Source of the DNA: Planctomycetaceae bacterium
GTDB lineage: Bacteria > Planctomycetota > Planctomycetia > Planctomycetales > Planctomycetaceae
NCBI GenBank assembly: GCA_018699955.1
Contig: JABISG010000084.1
Location: 1 to 33,705, forward strand
Reading direction: 5' to 3'
Length of the DNA stretch: 33,705 nt
Shown here in pieces: positions 8,732-17,542 of this stretch (positions are counted from its first letter, which is position 1; every line of letters starts with the position of its first letter). The notes under the pieces were generated by a model. It saw nothing but the letters and a program-made list of their open reading frames with translations. It did not search any database and had not been told where the DNA came from. Both the position numbers and the translations under genes were made by a program.

Positions 8732-10240
8732 TTACTTCGACGAATTGAGGAATGCTAATAGCGTGTCGCGCATCTCGGTCACGTCGGCAAAGCGTTCCTC
8801 GGGGTCGCGAAGCAGGGCACGGTGGATAATCGCCGACAGTTCGTCGGGTATCTCGCTGCGGCGATCACGAATGGGCACGGGATCGTCCTGCAGGATCATT
8901 TGAAACTTGCCGTTGATCGTATTGGGGAAGTCGAAGATGTACTGGACCGTCAGCAGGAAGTAGAGCGTGGCTGCGGCTGCATACTGATCGGTCGTCGGTT
9001 TTGTCTCGCGGTAGTTGGTAATTTGCTCGGGGGCCATATACTGCGACGTTCCACGCACGTCACCCATCATCGTCAGCCCGCTTATCCGCGAGCTTTGATA
9101 GGTGCGGGCCAGTCCGAAGTCGGCCAGTTTCACGACTCCGCGCCCTTCGACCTGTCCCAGCAACATGTTTTGCGGCTTGATGTCTCGATGCACGAAACCC
9201 TGCCCGTGTGCGTGTTCGAGTGCCGTGAGCAACTGGCAGATGATGCCGACCGCAGTGGCGATGCCCAGCGGGCCTTCGTTGTCCGCAACCAGGCGGGCGG
9301 CATCGATGCCGGCAACGTATTCCATCACAAAAAACAGATCACCGTCGGCTTCACCCATTTCGTGGAATGCGACAATATTGGGATGCTTCAGATCTTTGAG
9401 AATCGATGCCTCGCGAAGAAAACGGTCGATGTCTCCCTCGGTCACGGCGATGGTTGGGCGAATGGTTTTGATCGCAACGATGTTGCCGTCGCGGCGACAG
9501 AGGGCGCGGTAGACGACCCCCATGCCCCCCTTGCCCAGTTCGTCGATGATGAGATACCCGGGTACCGGTTGCGCTCGGGAATTGATGCGGTCGGAGAAGT
9601 CCTCCGGTAGCATCGCAAGCGTTTCTTCAGTCAGTGTGATGCCGCCCTGGACGTTCTCGACGGCGATTGTCTGGAACCGTGCCGATTCCGGTCCGATCTC
9701 TTCGTTGGCATCGTCGGCACCGTTGGTCTCGCCTGAAACATCGTCGGTGGGAATCGAATGGGAGTCGCTTGGACCAATGTAGCGAGCGTGAATGTCCTTG
9801 TTCTCTGCCGGCGGAATCGGCGTTGAGTCCTGGTTGGAAGAATTCTGAACTGCCGCTGGGGCTTCTGCCGCCGGAACTCCCGCCGCTTTGGAAAAAGTGA
9901 CTTTGCGTTCGGCTGATTCCCTGTCGGCAATGGAGACTTTGATGACGGTTTTCCCCCCCTTAATGCGGTCGCCGTCGTGGATGTCGATGGTTTTGACCCG
10001 CTCGTCGTTCACGAAGGTGCCGTTACGGCTGCCCATGTCCATCAACCGGCAGTACGGCGGATTGACTTCGACCATGAAATGAACGCGGGAGAAGAATTGG
10101 TCTTTTTTCGGCAGACGGAAGTGCGCGTACGTCGCCCGCCCGACAATAAAATTGTCGTGTTCCTCGAACGCATACGATTTGCCTTCGTGGGGCCCCTGAT
10201 CGACAGTGAGCGTCACTTTCACGACGCCGTCATCCTTCAC
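8732..10240 (-). CDS. FHA-domain Ser/Thr protein kinase
   Basis: A 502-residue soluble regulator. Residues 8-105 are a forkhead-associated domain that binds phosphothreonine, with its three landmarks: G34-R35, S51-R-V-H54 and N73-G74. A Pro/Ala/Asp-rich linker (about 110-215) leads to a complete Hanks-type kinase (about 228-498): glycine loop G-K-G-G-M-G, Lys258, Glu277, H351-R-D353-I-K-P-Q-N358, D374-F-G and A403-P-E. All catalytic residues are present, so it should be active. There is no membrane helix or extracellular sensor, unlike many PknB-like planctomycete kinases; the FHA domain probably recruits phosphorylated partners or its own phosphorylated linker. The start is GTG 10240; no upstream start exists in this frame before the non-coding spacer. 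Confidence 0.96.
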   Translation of the reverse strand: MKDDGVVKVTLTVDQGPHEGKSYAFEEHDNFIVGRATYAHFRLPKKDQFFSRVHFMVEVNPPYCRLMDMGSRNGTFVNDERVKTIDIHDGDRIKGGKTVIKVSIADRESAERKVTFSKAAGVPAAEAPAAVQNSSNQDSTPIPPAENKDIHARYIGPSDSHSIPTDDVSGETNGADDANEEIGPESARFQTIAVENVQGGITLTEETLAMLPEDFSDRINSRAQPVPGYLIIDELGKGGMGVVYRALCRRDGNIVAIKTIRPTIAVTEGDIDRFLREASILKDLKHPNIVAFHEMGEADGDLFFVMEYVAGIDAARLVADNEGPLGIATAVGIICQLLTALEHAHGQGFVHRDIKPQNMLLGQVEGRGVVKLADFGLARTYQSSRISGLTMMGDVRGTSQYMAPEQITNYRETKPTTDQYAAAATLYFLLTVQYIFDFPNTINGKFQMILQDDPVPIRDRRSEIPDELSAIIHRALLRDPEERFADVTEMRDTLLAFLNSSK

Positions 10241-10606
10241 AAATGATGGAACAGTGGATTATCAGCCAGCCGAATGCCGCAGCAAGGGGAGAAAGGCCGC
10301 TTTGAACAGCAGACAGAAGGTCGAAAAGCAGCCATCGACCCTCGCAGTTCATTATCGCCCATGCGCTAGGGCGATTGCCAGTCTGAATTATCCTGCTCAA
10401 CCCTCGTCTGTCGTCACTGGGGCCGCTCGACTTGAGGAGGAATCCTCTCATTGAGAAGTGGCGGCGAACGGCATTCCGCATCAGCTTCTGTCGGCGTGGG
10501 TGCCACTGGCGTGTCGCCAGTGGCCACCGTGCTGCACTGGCGACACACCAGTGGCACCCGTCACATAGCAATCGAAAATCGGTGAGATACAGAGTCTTTT
10601 CGCGGT
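10241..10606. other. 366-base non-coding spacer with a cruciform repeat
   Basis: This is the spacer between the YfhO-like gene and the kinase gene, both on the minus strand. I see no coding frame with family resemblance. It holds the inverted repeat at 10498-10559 (listed separately). The kinase promoter should be in its left half, but I could not pick a convincing -35/-10 pair. Confidence 0.6.
10498..10559. repeat. Inverted repeat, 25-base arms with one mismatch
   Basis: Arms at 10498-10522 and 10535-10559 are reverse complements with a single mismatch, separated by 12 bases. The left arm is itself part of a smaller perfect hairpin: GCCACTGGCG (10502-10511) pairs with CGCCAGTGGC (10515-10524) around TGT. 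The right arm has a weaker internal pairing (CACTGG/CCAGTG). This is the shape of a small dispersed intergenic palindrome (REP or MITE-like) rather than a simple terminator, because no T-run follows on either strand. Confidence 0.85.
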
Positions 10607-12769
10607 TCAGGTTGCCGGTTCCGGATCGAAAATGGCGAGCATTCGGGGACGCCAATACCGAATGTGGGCGATGGCGGCCAATAGGAGCAGGGCAACGAGA
10701 CTGATCGCCGCACCCCAGCAAACAGTCGCCGGTTGGTAACTCCAAATCACCTGGTGCTTGCCCGGCGGCAAATCGACGGCGCGGTACATTCGCTCGTGTG
10801 TGATTGCTTCGGCCGGTTGGCCGTCGATGCGGACATTCCAACCGGGATACATCAGATCGGTGAGAATCAACGGTCCGCCGGACCTTGAATTCGCCTCGAT
10901 CACCACACGATTGGAAGAGAAATCTACGACACGCGCGGTCCCGGCAAACGCGACACGTCCACGGCTGCCATTCAGCCGATTGAGATACAGCGGCTCATAC
11001 GGCGACCGCCCCCAGGCGGAATTCAACATGGAATCGGGACCGGAATAGACCAGCTCGACCGGCCAGTCATCGGGTTCGAGCGGCTTGAAACTGAGAACGT
11101 GTGTGACGCCGGCCCGCTGCAGCCAATCGATCTGCCCCTCGGCGGCCCGCATCGTCTTGCCGTCATCTTCACCGGGGGACAGCGAGGGCATTCGCAGTTC
11201 CGCGTCGAAATAGGCCGCCGGTCCGATGCCGAGATAGACGGGCGTCGCTGCGACTCCGGTTAGCGTGGGCAGATTTGCACCGGGCGCGACCAGTCGGACC
11301 GGCTGATCCGACTCCGCCAGCGTACGCGTGATCTGGCTGCGCTCGCGCGCCAGAATGGGCGGCCGTTCGACCTGATACGCATTCGTGACCAGTTGGCCCG
11401 CCCAATGGAGATCATAAATGGTACCGGCAAAGACCGCCGCGACGAGGCATGCTGTGACAAATCGCTGTCGTTGAGTTGCCATCAATAATCGATCGAACAC
11501 TGCCGCCGCGATTACCGCAGCGGAAAGCGTTGCAATGATTCCATAGCGCCCCGGGCCTCCGAAGAAAGAGAATCCCGGTAGATGTCTTGTCACCGGCAGC
11601 AGCCAACCGGTTGCGTAGACGACGGCCGCGAATCCAAAAATTGCCCACACCCACAGCAACCTTTGTGACGGCCCAGTCGCCAGAAGCCCGGTTTTTTGAA
11701 AAAACCGGGTTTCTCTTCGCCGTCGTCGCGCCAGCCAGAACACGCCTCCCCCCAGCACGAGTGACAGCGGCACGAGCCCAAAGTAAAGATGCGCTTCAAT
11801 CTGGTTCGTTCCGGATTCGATCGCTCCTGTCTTCAGTCGCGACAGCACGCCATCGAGTTCACCGGTTGCCGCCAACGGATACCAATCCCACGGCGTGGCA
11901 AGCTGCATAAAATACACCGGCGGCAGATGTCCGTAGCCAAGGTCGTATCCGGTTTCGGTTTCACGTTCGGCCGGTCCGCCGACAACGGCACGCTGACTTT
12001 GCTGTTTGAGTTCCCATGTGGGGAAGAGTTGAACGGCGGCAATTGCGAATCCCAACAGCAGGCTGACACCACACGCGGCGGCAACTTTGACTCTGCGTCG
12101 CTTTACGGTCTCCGCCAGTCGGTCGTCGGCAAACCATAATCGCAGCGGGATGTACGCCACCAGCACCAACTGTGTAATGAATGCCAGGTTGTAATGACCG
12201 GCGAGAAGCTGAAGACCGATGGCGACGCTGAGCGCGATCAAATACCGCCACCGAACCGACCGCAAAAACGATTCAACGCACCACAATGCGAGCGGCAAAT
12301 AGGCACCGGTGACGATGGCCCATTCCCAACAGCTGCGCGAAGGGAACCAGCCGTAGGTGAAAACAACTCCTGCCAGTAAAGCAGCCATCGTCCCTAACCC
12401 AAGCCGCCGCGCGTACATCCACGTGAACAGAAACGCCATCATGTAATGCAACAGATGAACGGCGTTGTAAGCCGTGTTGACATCGAGCGTGCTGTACGCG
12501 AGCAGGTAAAATGGATAGCAGGCACCGGTCTGGCTCTCGCCCAACACGGGGTAACCGTGGCCCACGCGGTTGTTCCACAACGGAAATTCACCCGCCTGCA
12601 GCCGGTCGGCGTAAAACGTTTTCTGCGGCAGGTAGTAGGTGTAGGTGTCGCCGCCAATTAACCCGCCACCCGTCCATAACGGTTGCCAGAAAAGCACCGT
12701 CAGCCCAACGGCAAACGCAGCAACCAGAATGAGTGTGCGGAATCGAGTCAACTGAAAACCTGACAACAA
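10607..12769 (-). CDS. YfhO-like multi-pass membrane protein
   Basis: A 720-residue integral membrane protein with about a dozen hydrophobic segments. The opening helix is followed by the large periplasmic-type loop G-G-D-T-Y-T-Y-Y-L-P and F-P-L-W-N-N-R-V-G-H-G-Y-P, typical of YfhO/GT-C-like proteins, where an Asp in the first loop is conserved. The C-terminal part is a soluble domain (about 455-670, including Y-P-G-W-N-V-R-I-D-G-Q) followed by a last helix. YfhO-type proteins are linked to cell-envelope glycan transfer using lipid-linked sugars; the acceptor here is unknown. The annotated start is TTG 12769; TTG 12754 is an alternative, as no ATG precedes the first helix. Codons around 11682-11714 (E-T-R-F-F-Q-K-T-G) come from a palindromic repeat shared with 30196-30228. 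It follows the M20 gene after 42 bases and may be co-transcribed. Confidence 0.85.
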   Translation of the reverse strand: MLSGFQLTRFRTLILVAAFAVGLTVLFWQPLWTGGGLIGGDTYTYYLPQKTFYADRLQAGEFPLWNNRVGHGYPVLGESQTGACYPFYLLAYSTLDVNTAYNAVHLLHYMMAFLFTWMYARRLGLGTMAALLAGVVFTYGWFPSRSCWEWAIVTGAYLPLALWCVESFLRSVRWRYLIALSVAIGLQLLAGHYNLAFITQLVLVAYIPLRLWFADDRLAETVKRRRVKVAAACGVSLLLGFAIAAVQLFPTWELKQQSQRAVVGGPAERETETGYDLGYGHLPPVYFMQLATPWDWYPLAATGELDGVLSRLKTGAIESGTNQIEAHLYFGLVPLSLVLGGGVFWLARRRRRETRFFQKTGLLATGPSQRLLWVWAIFGFAAVVYATGWLLPVTRHLPGFSFFGGPGRYGIIATLSAAVIAAAVFDRLLMATQRQRFVTACLVAAVFAGTIYDLHWAGQLVTNAYQVERPPILARERSQITRTLAESDQPVRLVAPGANLPTLTGVAATPVYLGIGPAAYFDAELRMPSLSPGEDDGKTMRAAEGQIDWLQRAGVTHVLSFKPLEPDDWPVELVYSGPDSMLNSAWGRSPYEPLYLNRLNGSRGRVAFAGTARVVDFSSNRVVIEANSRSGGPLILTDLMYPGWNVRIDGQPAEAITHERMYRAVDLPPGKHQVIWSYQPATVCWGAAISLVALLLLAAIAHIRYWRPRMLAIFDPEPAT
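11682..11714. repeat. 33-base palindromic repeat inside the YfhO-like gene
   Basis: Left arm AGAAGCCCGGTTTTTT (11682-11697), central G, right arm AAAAAACCGGGTTTCT (11699-11714). The arms are reverse complements with one mismatch (G in place of A). The same palindrome is at 30196-30228. Here it is read in frame as E-T-R-F-F-Q-K-T-G, in a hydrophilic loop between membrane helices. Confidence 0.9.
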
Positions 12770-12811
12770 GGAATGGCATACGTTTAGCGGCCAGGCAACG
12801 CCCGGCGTGCG

Positions 12812-14335
12812 TTATCGAATCTTCACGGGCGGCTTCTGTCCCTTGGGAATCAACGTCGTATATTTGCGTTCCTTCGTGCGCTGTTTCCAATCGGCACGGG
12901 CGGCGGCGCGTTCTTCGGGATTCTCCAGCAGGTCGAGTGCCGTCACCGCCAGCACTTTTGCACCGTACAATATCCCCTTTTGACCAATCGTCGAGCCGAT
13001 ACATGAAACGTTCTGCCAACTGTGTCCCGGACTCTTCGCCACCAGACAACTGGTGCGCAAACCACCCGTCGGCACGAACCAACTGATGTCGCCCACGTCG
13101 GTCGATCCTTTCGACGGCTTACTCGAATCGGTCAGCCGCTGAATCGACTCATCGATTGCCAGCGGGAATTTCGTGTCAAACTGCGCGATGAGCGGCTGCT
13201 GTAACCGACGTGCATAAGCTTGCTCTGCTTCGGTGAAAGTCGGCGCACCGACGGCAACCAGATTCTTGTGAATCAGTTCCGACAACGGCGTGTTGACGAC
13301 CAGTTCGTGGCAGTCGGTGTCGATCTTCACACTCAACTTGGTGCGCGACATCAACGCCGCCCCGCGGGCGATGTCGTTGATCCACTTGAAATAACTTTCC
13401 ACATCCTGGTGTTTGTCGGCCCGAATGAAATACCAGACGGTCGCGTGAGGCGGAACAACATTCGGCGCGCCGCCGCCATCGGTAATGACGTAGTGAAACC
13501 GTGCGTCTTCTTTCACGTGTTCGCGCATGTAGTTCACGCCGACGTTCATCAACTCGACGCCATCGAGCGCGCTGCGGCCGCTTTCGGGGGAGCCGGCGGC
13601 ATGTGCGGCGGTGCCGTCGAAGGTGAATTTCACCGACACCAACGCTTTGGAACTGCCCGACCAGGCCCCGTTGCGAGTGGAAGGATGCCAATGCAGGCAG
13701 ACGTCCAGATCCTTAAAGACTCCAGCGAGCGTCATGTAAACCTTGCCGATGACCGTCTCTTCGGCCGGTGTCCCGTACAGGCGAATTGTCCCTTTCAACT
13801 TGTGCTTCTGCATGGCTGTCTTGACCGCGAGTGCCGCTCCCAATGCGCCCGAACCCAGCCCGCTGTGACCGCACGCATGCCCCGGTTTTCCGGCGGCAAA
13901 CGATTCGCGAACCGGCGAGACCTTCTGCGACATTCCCGGCAGCGCATCGTATTCGGCCAGAATACCGATCACCGGTTTCCCGCTGCCATAGCTTGCAACA
14001 AATGCCGTCGGCATATCGGCCACGCCGGTTTTTACGGTAAAGCCTTCCTGCTTCAACTTTGATACCAGCAATGCTGCCGACTTGTTCTCCTGCAGGCCGA
14101 CTTCGGCAAATTCCCAAATCGATTGATTGACCGCAAGAATCTCTTTACTGCGCGCATCGACATCAGCCAGCGCAGTTCTCTGTGTCGGACGAAATTTCGA
14201 TGAAGTGGCCTGTTGGGCGGACGCGATCTGGGTTGAACCGACAATGACGGTCACGCCGACCATCGCAAAAATGGACAAAAAGGTCCATTGAAACGCTTTA
14301 AAACAAGGTGGTACGCAAGTTCTCACGAATTTCAT
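12812..14335 (-). CDS. Exported M20 family amidohydrolase (AbgB-like)
   Basis: A 507-residue metallopeptidase-type protein with a signal peptide ending near A-S-A (residue 40). The M20 pattern is complete: A-E-Y-D130-A-L-P-G, G-H153-A-C-G-H157, P-A-E192-E193 and C-L-H-W-H-P (H215/H217), with the dimerisation-domain A-A-H-A-A-G-S-P near 243-250. The overall shape is that of AbgB, the p-aminobenzoyl-glutamate hydrolase subunit, and related amide hydrolases with a D-x-G-D-I-S-W C-terminal block. AbgB itself is cytoplasmic, so an exported member probably acts on a different extracellular amide. The ATG at 14335 has C-G-A-G-G nine bases upstream. It is first in line before the YfhO-like gene. Confidence 0.92.
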   Translation of the reverse strand: MKFVRTCVPPCFKAFQWTFLSIFAMVGVTVIVGSTQIASAQQATSSKFRPTQRTALADVDARSKEILAVNQSIWEFAEVGLQENKSAALLVSKLKQEGFTVKTGVADMPTAFVASYGSGKPVIGILAEYDALPGMSQKVSPVRESFAAGKPGHACGHSGLGSGALGAALAVKTAMQKHKLKGTIRLYGTPAEETVIGKVYMTLAGVFKDLDVCLHWHPSTRNGAWSGSSKALVSVKFTFDGTAAHAAGSPESGRSALDGVELMNVGVNYMREHVKEDARFHYVITDGGGAPNVVPPHATVWYFIRADKHQDVESYFKWINDIARGAALMSRTKLSVKIDTDCHELVVNTPLSELIHKNLVAVGAPTFTEAEQAYARRLQQPLIAQFDTKFPLAIDESIQRLTDSSKPSKGSTDVGDISWFVPTGGLRTSCLVAKSPGHSWQNVSCIGSTIGQKGILYGAKVLAVTALDLLENPEERAAARADWKQRTKERKYTTLIPKGQKPPVKIR

Positions 14336-14436
14336 GTTGCAAACCTCGGCTGGAATCGATGAGTCGGAAGAGTCACAATTTGATTGTTGAACGCCAGCTT
14401 CAGGATATCAAGAGACTTGCCGACACACCTCTTCCA

Positions 14437-14466
14437 TTGACGCAACGTACCCTGATCAGCTAAGTT
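14437..14466 (+). promoter_or_regulatory. Possible sigma-70 type promoter of the second PSD1 operon
   Basis: TTGACG (14437-14442, five of six to consensus) is followed after 18 bases by TAAGTT (14461-14466, weak). It sits in the divergent spacer 14336-14548, about 80 bases before the ATG of the PSD1 gene. Only the -35 box is good. Confidence 0.3.
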
Positions 14467-14548
14467 GTAGTTCATCAGAGAGTGCTGATGTATACGTCGG
14501 GTTTCAACCGAAACTCGATCCTTCCTGCTCCGCAATCGTGGGGGCGAC

Positions 14549-17452
14549 ATGTTGGGCCAACGGAATGACTTGCTTGGAAGACGACTGAACGCGGTGGCGT
14601 TCGTCGCATGCTTTTTGCTGGTCGCTGAAACGGCGACTGCGCAGCAGCCAGCTTCTGCTCCTGTGCCGTTACACGTTCGTATTGATCGGGCAACTGCCGC
14701 TGCTCACATCGGACCGGTCGCCCCGGTGGCCGGGGACGCCGAGTTTCTGCGGCGGATTTATCTCGATTTGACCGGCATGATTCCCTCGTCGGCCGAGGCG
14801 CGCGCGTTTCTGGCCGACCAATCGCCGGACAAACGCACCAAACTCGTTGATCGACTGCTCGGAAGCCCGGCGTATGTTCGTCACATTGCCGCCGCATTCG
14901 ACCTGATGCTGATGGAACGGCGGGGCGATAAGCACGTCAAGTCGCCCGAATGGAAACAGTACCTGCAGACCTCGTTTGCAGCGAACAAGCCGTACAATCA
15001 GTTGGCTGCCGAAATCCTTGGTGCCGACGGTGCCGATCCCAAACTCCGCGCACCGGCGAAGTTCTTCCTCGATCGCGATGTTGAACCGAATTTGGCGACG
15101 CGCGAAGTTGGCCGGATGTTCTTCGGTGTCGATCTCGAATGTGCGCAATGCCACGATCACCCGAATATCGACGACTATTTGCAGGCCGACTACTACGGCT
15201 TGTACGCCTTCGTCAGCCGCACATACGTCTTTCAGCCGGACAAAAAGAAACCGGCGGTATTGGCGGAAAAAGCCGAAGGCGACGTGAAATTCAAATCGGT
15301 TTTCACCGGCTTCGAAGGAATTACACGGCCCCGATTGCTGGGCGCAAGCGAGATTGACGAGCCGTCGTTCAAAAAGGGCGAAGATTATCAGGTCAAAGCC
15401 GATCCGAAGAAAAAGAACATCCGGCCGATTCCCAAATACAGCCGCCGCGCCCAGTTGGCCAAACGGGCCACCGACGGCCGCAGCCCGGCGTTCAATCGCA
15501 ACATCGCGAATCGTCTCTGGGCACACATGATGGGCCGCGGCCTGGTGCATCCTGCCGATCTTCACAGCGCAGGCAATCCACCGTCCAACCCCCAATTGAT
15601 GCAAGCGCTCGCCGACGAATTCGTCGCGATGAAGTTCGATGTGAAGGCATTCATCCGCGAGTTGGCGCTTTCGCAGACGTATCAGCGGTCGTTCGAAATG
15701 CCCGCGAACCTGGACGAGCACGTCGCCATTGCGAGAAAGCAACTTCCCCTTGCTAAAGCCGCTGCAACACGGCAACTGGCCGTCGCCGTAGCCGCCGAGA
15801 AGGCGGTAAACAAAGTCCTTCCCAAGGTTGAAGAAAACAAGAAAACGGTTGCGGCCGCCACCGCTGAACTCACTAAGGCAAACGCGGCAGTCACTGCAAC
15901 TCAAACGGCAGCCACCGCGGCCGCGAAAGCGCAGGCCGATGTTGAGCAGATGCTTACCCCAAAACAGCAGGTTGCCAAGTCGTTGACCGAAGCGAATGAA
16001 AAGATTCAAGCGGCGCTGAAGGCTCTTCCCAACGACAAAGAACTCGCCGCCGTTGCCGCAAAGTTTGTTGCGAAGACAAAATCGACGACGGCTGAAGTTG
16101 CGGCGTTGACAAAGACACTTGGCGAACGGAAGACGGCAAACGCCGCAGCACAGCAGAAACTGGTTGCCGCGCAACAACTGGCTGCGAAGAGCAACGGCAC
16201 GGTCGATGCAGCCAAGAAACAACTCGCCGTCCTGACAGCACAACACGCTGCCGCCGCGGCAGCGTTGGTAACCGCGACAAGATATCTCGACGCAGCAGAC
16301 AAACGCGAGAGCCACACACGCCTGCTGACTTCTTACGGCGACGCACAAACCAAACTTGCTGCGACCAACGCAGTCATCGGCAAAGCATCCACCGAGATTG
16401 CTAACGCGCAGGCTGATTTGAAAAAAATCGCGGCCAACATGGCGAAGGATCAGGCAGAATTACCTGCGATGCAAAAGGCTGATGCGGCGGCAGTGGCTGC
16501 GCTCACCAAGGCGAATGCGGACTTCGTTGGCAAGCCTGATGTCGCAAAATTGCTATCCGAATCGCTTGCGAAAGCCGAAGCGGCCGGGCAGAAGCTGCCG
16601 AACGATGCCGATTTGAAGCTCGCTATCGGCAAGCTGAAGGAACGGTCGCTGAAACTGAATCAGGATGTCGCCGAGTACCGCAAAGCGATCACCGTCCAAA
16701 CGGCAGGGCGGAAGGCGGCGGCTGAAAAACTCGCCACGCTGACACAATCAATCGCAACCGCAACCGCTGCCGCTGCCGATATGAAGAAACAGGCGGCCGC
16801 GTTGGAAACGCAGCGCAAACAGGCAGCCGCCAAGGTCGAAGCCGAACGGGCAACGGCCGAATCCGCGGTGGATTCATTGACGGATCAATGGAGCACTCAT
16901 TTTGCCGTCACACCCATCGAAGCGCTCACGCCAGAACAAATCGCCTGGAGTGTGTTGCGATCAACAGGACAATACGACCGGCAGCATGCCGCATCGGCTG
17001 CTGAGATTAACAAGAAAACACCGATGACCGACGCAGACCTCAAAGATGCAACGAAGGTGGCCGCCCGCGAGGCGGCAATTGAAGCGGCCGCCGTCGGTAA
17101 ACTGCAAGGCAATGTGAATCAATTCGTCAAACTGTTCGGCGCCGGTGCCGGGCAACCGCAACACGAGTTTTTCGCGACCGTCGATCAGTCCCTGTTCTTT
17201 GCAAATGGCGGTCCGGTTCGCGGTTGGCTCAGTCCCGGCGGTGGGAACCTGACTGATCGCTTGATAAAGACCGAAGCCCCAGAAGCGGTGGCGGAAGAGC
17301 TGTATCTCAGTCTGCTGACCCGACAACCGACCGCAGAGGAAACGGCCGATGTCGTCGCCTATCTCGCAGCGAAGAAAGACAAGAAGAACGAAGCCGTTCA
17401 GGAACTGGCCTGGGCGCTGTTAACTTCCACCGAGTTTCGTTTCAATCACTAA
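14549..17452 (+). CDS. DUF1549/DUF1553 protein split by a long Ala-rich coiled coil
   Basis: A 967-residue exported protein with a signal peptide (cleavage near T-A-T-A-Q, residue 31). DUF1549 spans about 41-225 (R-R-I-Y-L-D-L-T-G, then C198-A-Q-C201-H202-D-H-P). DUF1553 begins near residue 300 (R-R-A-Q-L-A-K, N-R-L-W-A-H-M-M-G-R-G) and reaches L-S-Q-T-Y-Q-R-S at about 380. There it is interrupted by about 375 residues of Ala/Lys/Glu/Thr heptad-like sequence (about 395-770), and resumes at W-S-T-H-F-A-V to the end. Unlike the 3968-7363 protein it has no N-terminal cytochrome domain. The activity is unknown; the CxxCH could bind haem. It leads an operon with DUF1501, WD40 and DUF1501 genes. 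The start ATG 14549 follows a GGGGGCG stretch. Confidence 0.94.
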   Translation: MLGQRNDLLGRRLNAVAFVACFLLVAETATAQQPASAPVPLHVRIDRATAAAHIGPVAPVAGDAEFLRRIYLDLTGMIPSSAEARAFLADQSPDKRTKLVDRLLGSPAYVRHIAAAFDLMLMERRGDKHVKSPEWKQYLQTSFAANKPYNQLAAEILGADGADPKLRAPAKFFLDRDVEPNLATREVGRMFFGVDLECAQCHDHPNIDDYLQADYYGLYAFVSRTYVFQPDKKKPAVLAEKAEGDVKFKSVFTGFEGITRPRLLGASEIDEPSFKKGEDYQVKADPKKKNIRPIPKYSRRAQLAKRATDGRSPAFNRNIANRLWAHMMGRGLVHPADLHSAGNPPSNPQLMQALADEFVAMKFDVKAFIRELALSQTYQRSFEMPANLDEHVAIARKQLPLAKAAATRQLAVAVAAEKAVNKVLPKVEENKKTVAAATAELTKANAAVTATQTAATAAAKAQADVEQMLTPKQQVAKSLTEANEKIQAALKALPNDKELAAVAAKFVAKTKSTTAEVAALTKTLGERKTANAAAQQKLVAAQQLAAKSNGTVDAAKKQLAVLTAQHAAAAAALVTATRYLDAADKRESHTRLLTSYGDAQTKLAATNAVIGKASTEIANAQADLKKIAANMAKDQAELPAMQKADAAAVAALTKANADFVGKPDVAKLLSESLAKAEAAGQKLPNDADLKLAIGKLKERSLKLNQDVAEYRKAITVQTAGRKAAAEKLATLTQSIATATAAAADMKKQAAALETQRKQAAAKVEAERATAESAVDSLTDQWSTHFAVTPIEALTPEQIAWSVLRSTGQYDRQHAASAAEINKKTPMTDADLKDATKVAAREAAIEAAAVGKLQGNVNQFVKLFGAGAGQPQHEFFATVDQSLFFANGGPVRGWLSPGGGNLTDRLIKTEAPEAVAEELYLSLLTRQPTAEETADVVAYLAAKKDKKNEAVQELAWALLTSTEFRFNH

Positions 17453-17507
17453 AAACTTCCGACGGGAAACCGTTCGCAGGTTGCATAGACCCCTCAGTCC
17501 AATTAAC

Positions 17508-17524
17508 GGCGGCATGATGCCGCC
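17508..17524 (+). promoter_or_regulatory. Intercistronic hairpin before the DUF1501 ribosome site
   Basis: GGCGGC (17508-17513) pairs with GCCGCC (17519-17524) around ATGAT. It lies in the 90-base gap between the PSD1 and DUF1501 genes, a few bases before the AGGAG site (17530-17534). It lacks a T-run, so an RNA-processing or translation-tuning role is more likely than termination. Confidence 0.35.
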
Positions 17525-17542
17525 ACCGCAGGAGAATCCGAG

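Noticed and set aside
14669..16348. A 559-codon open frame antisense to the PSD1 gene, rich in Cys and Arg
   Set aside because: It mirrors the Ala-rich coiled-coil coding strand, whose GC-rich third positions avoid stops on the other strand. No ribosome site and no family resemblance.
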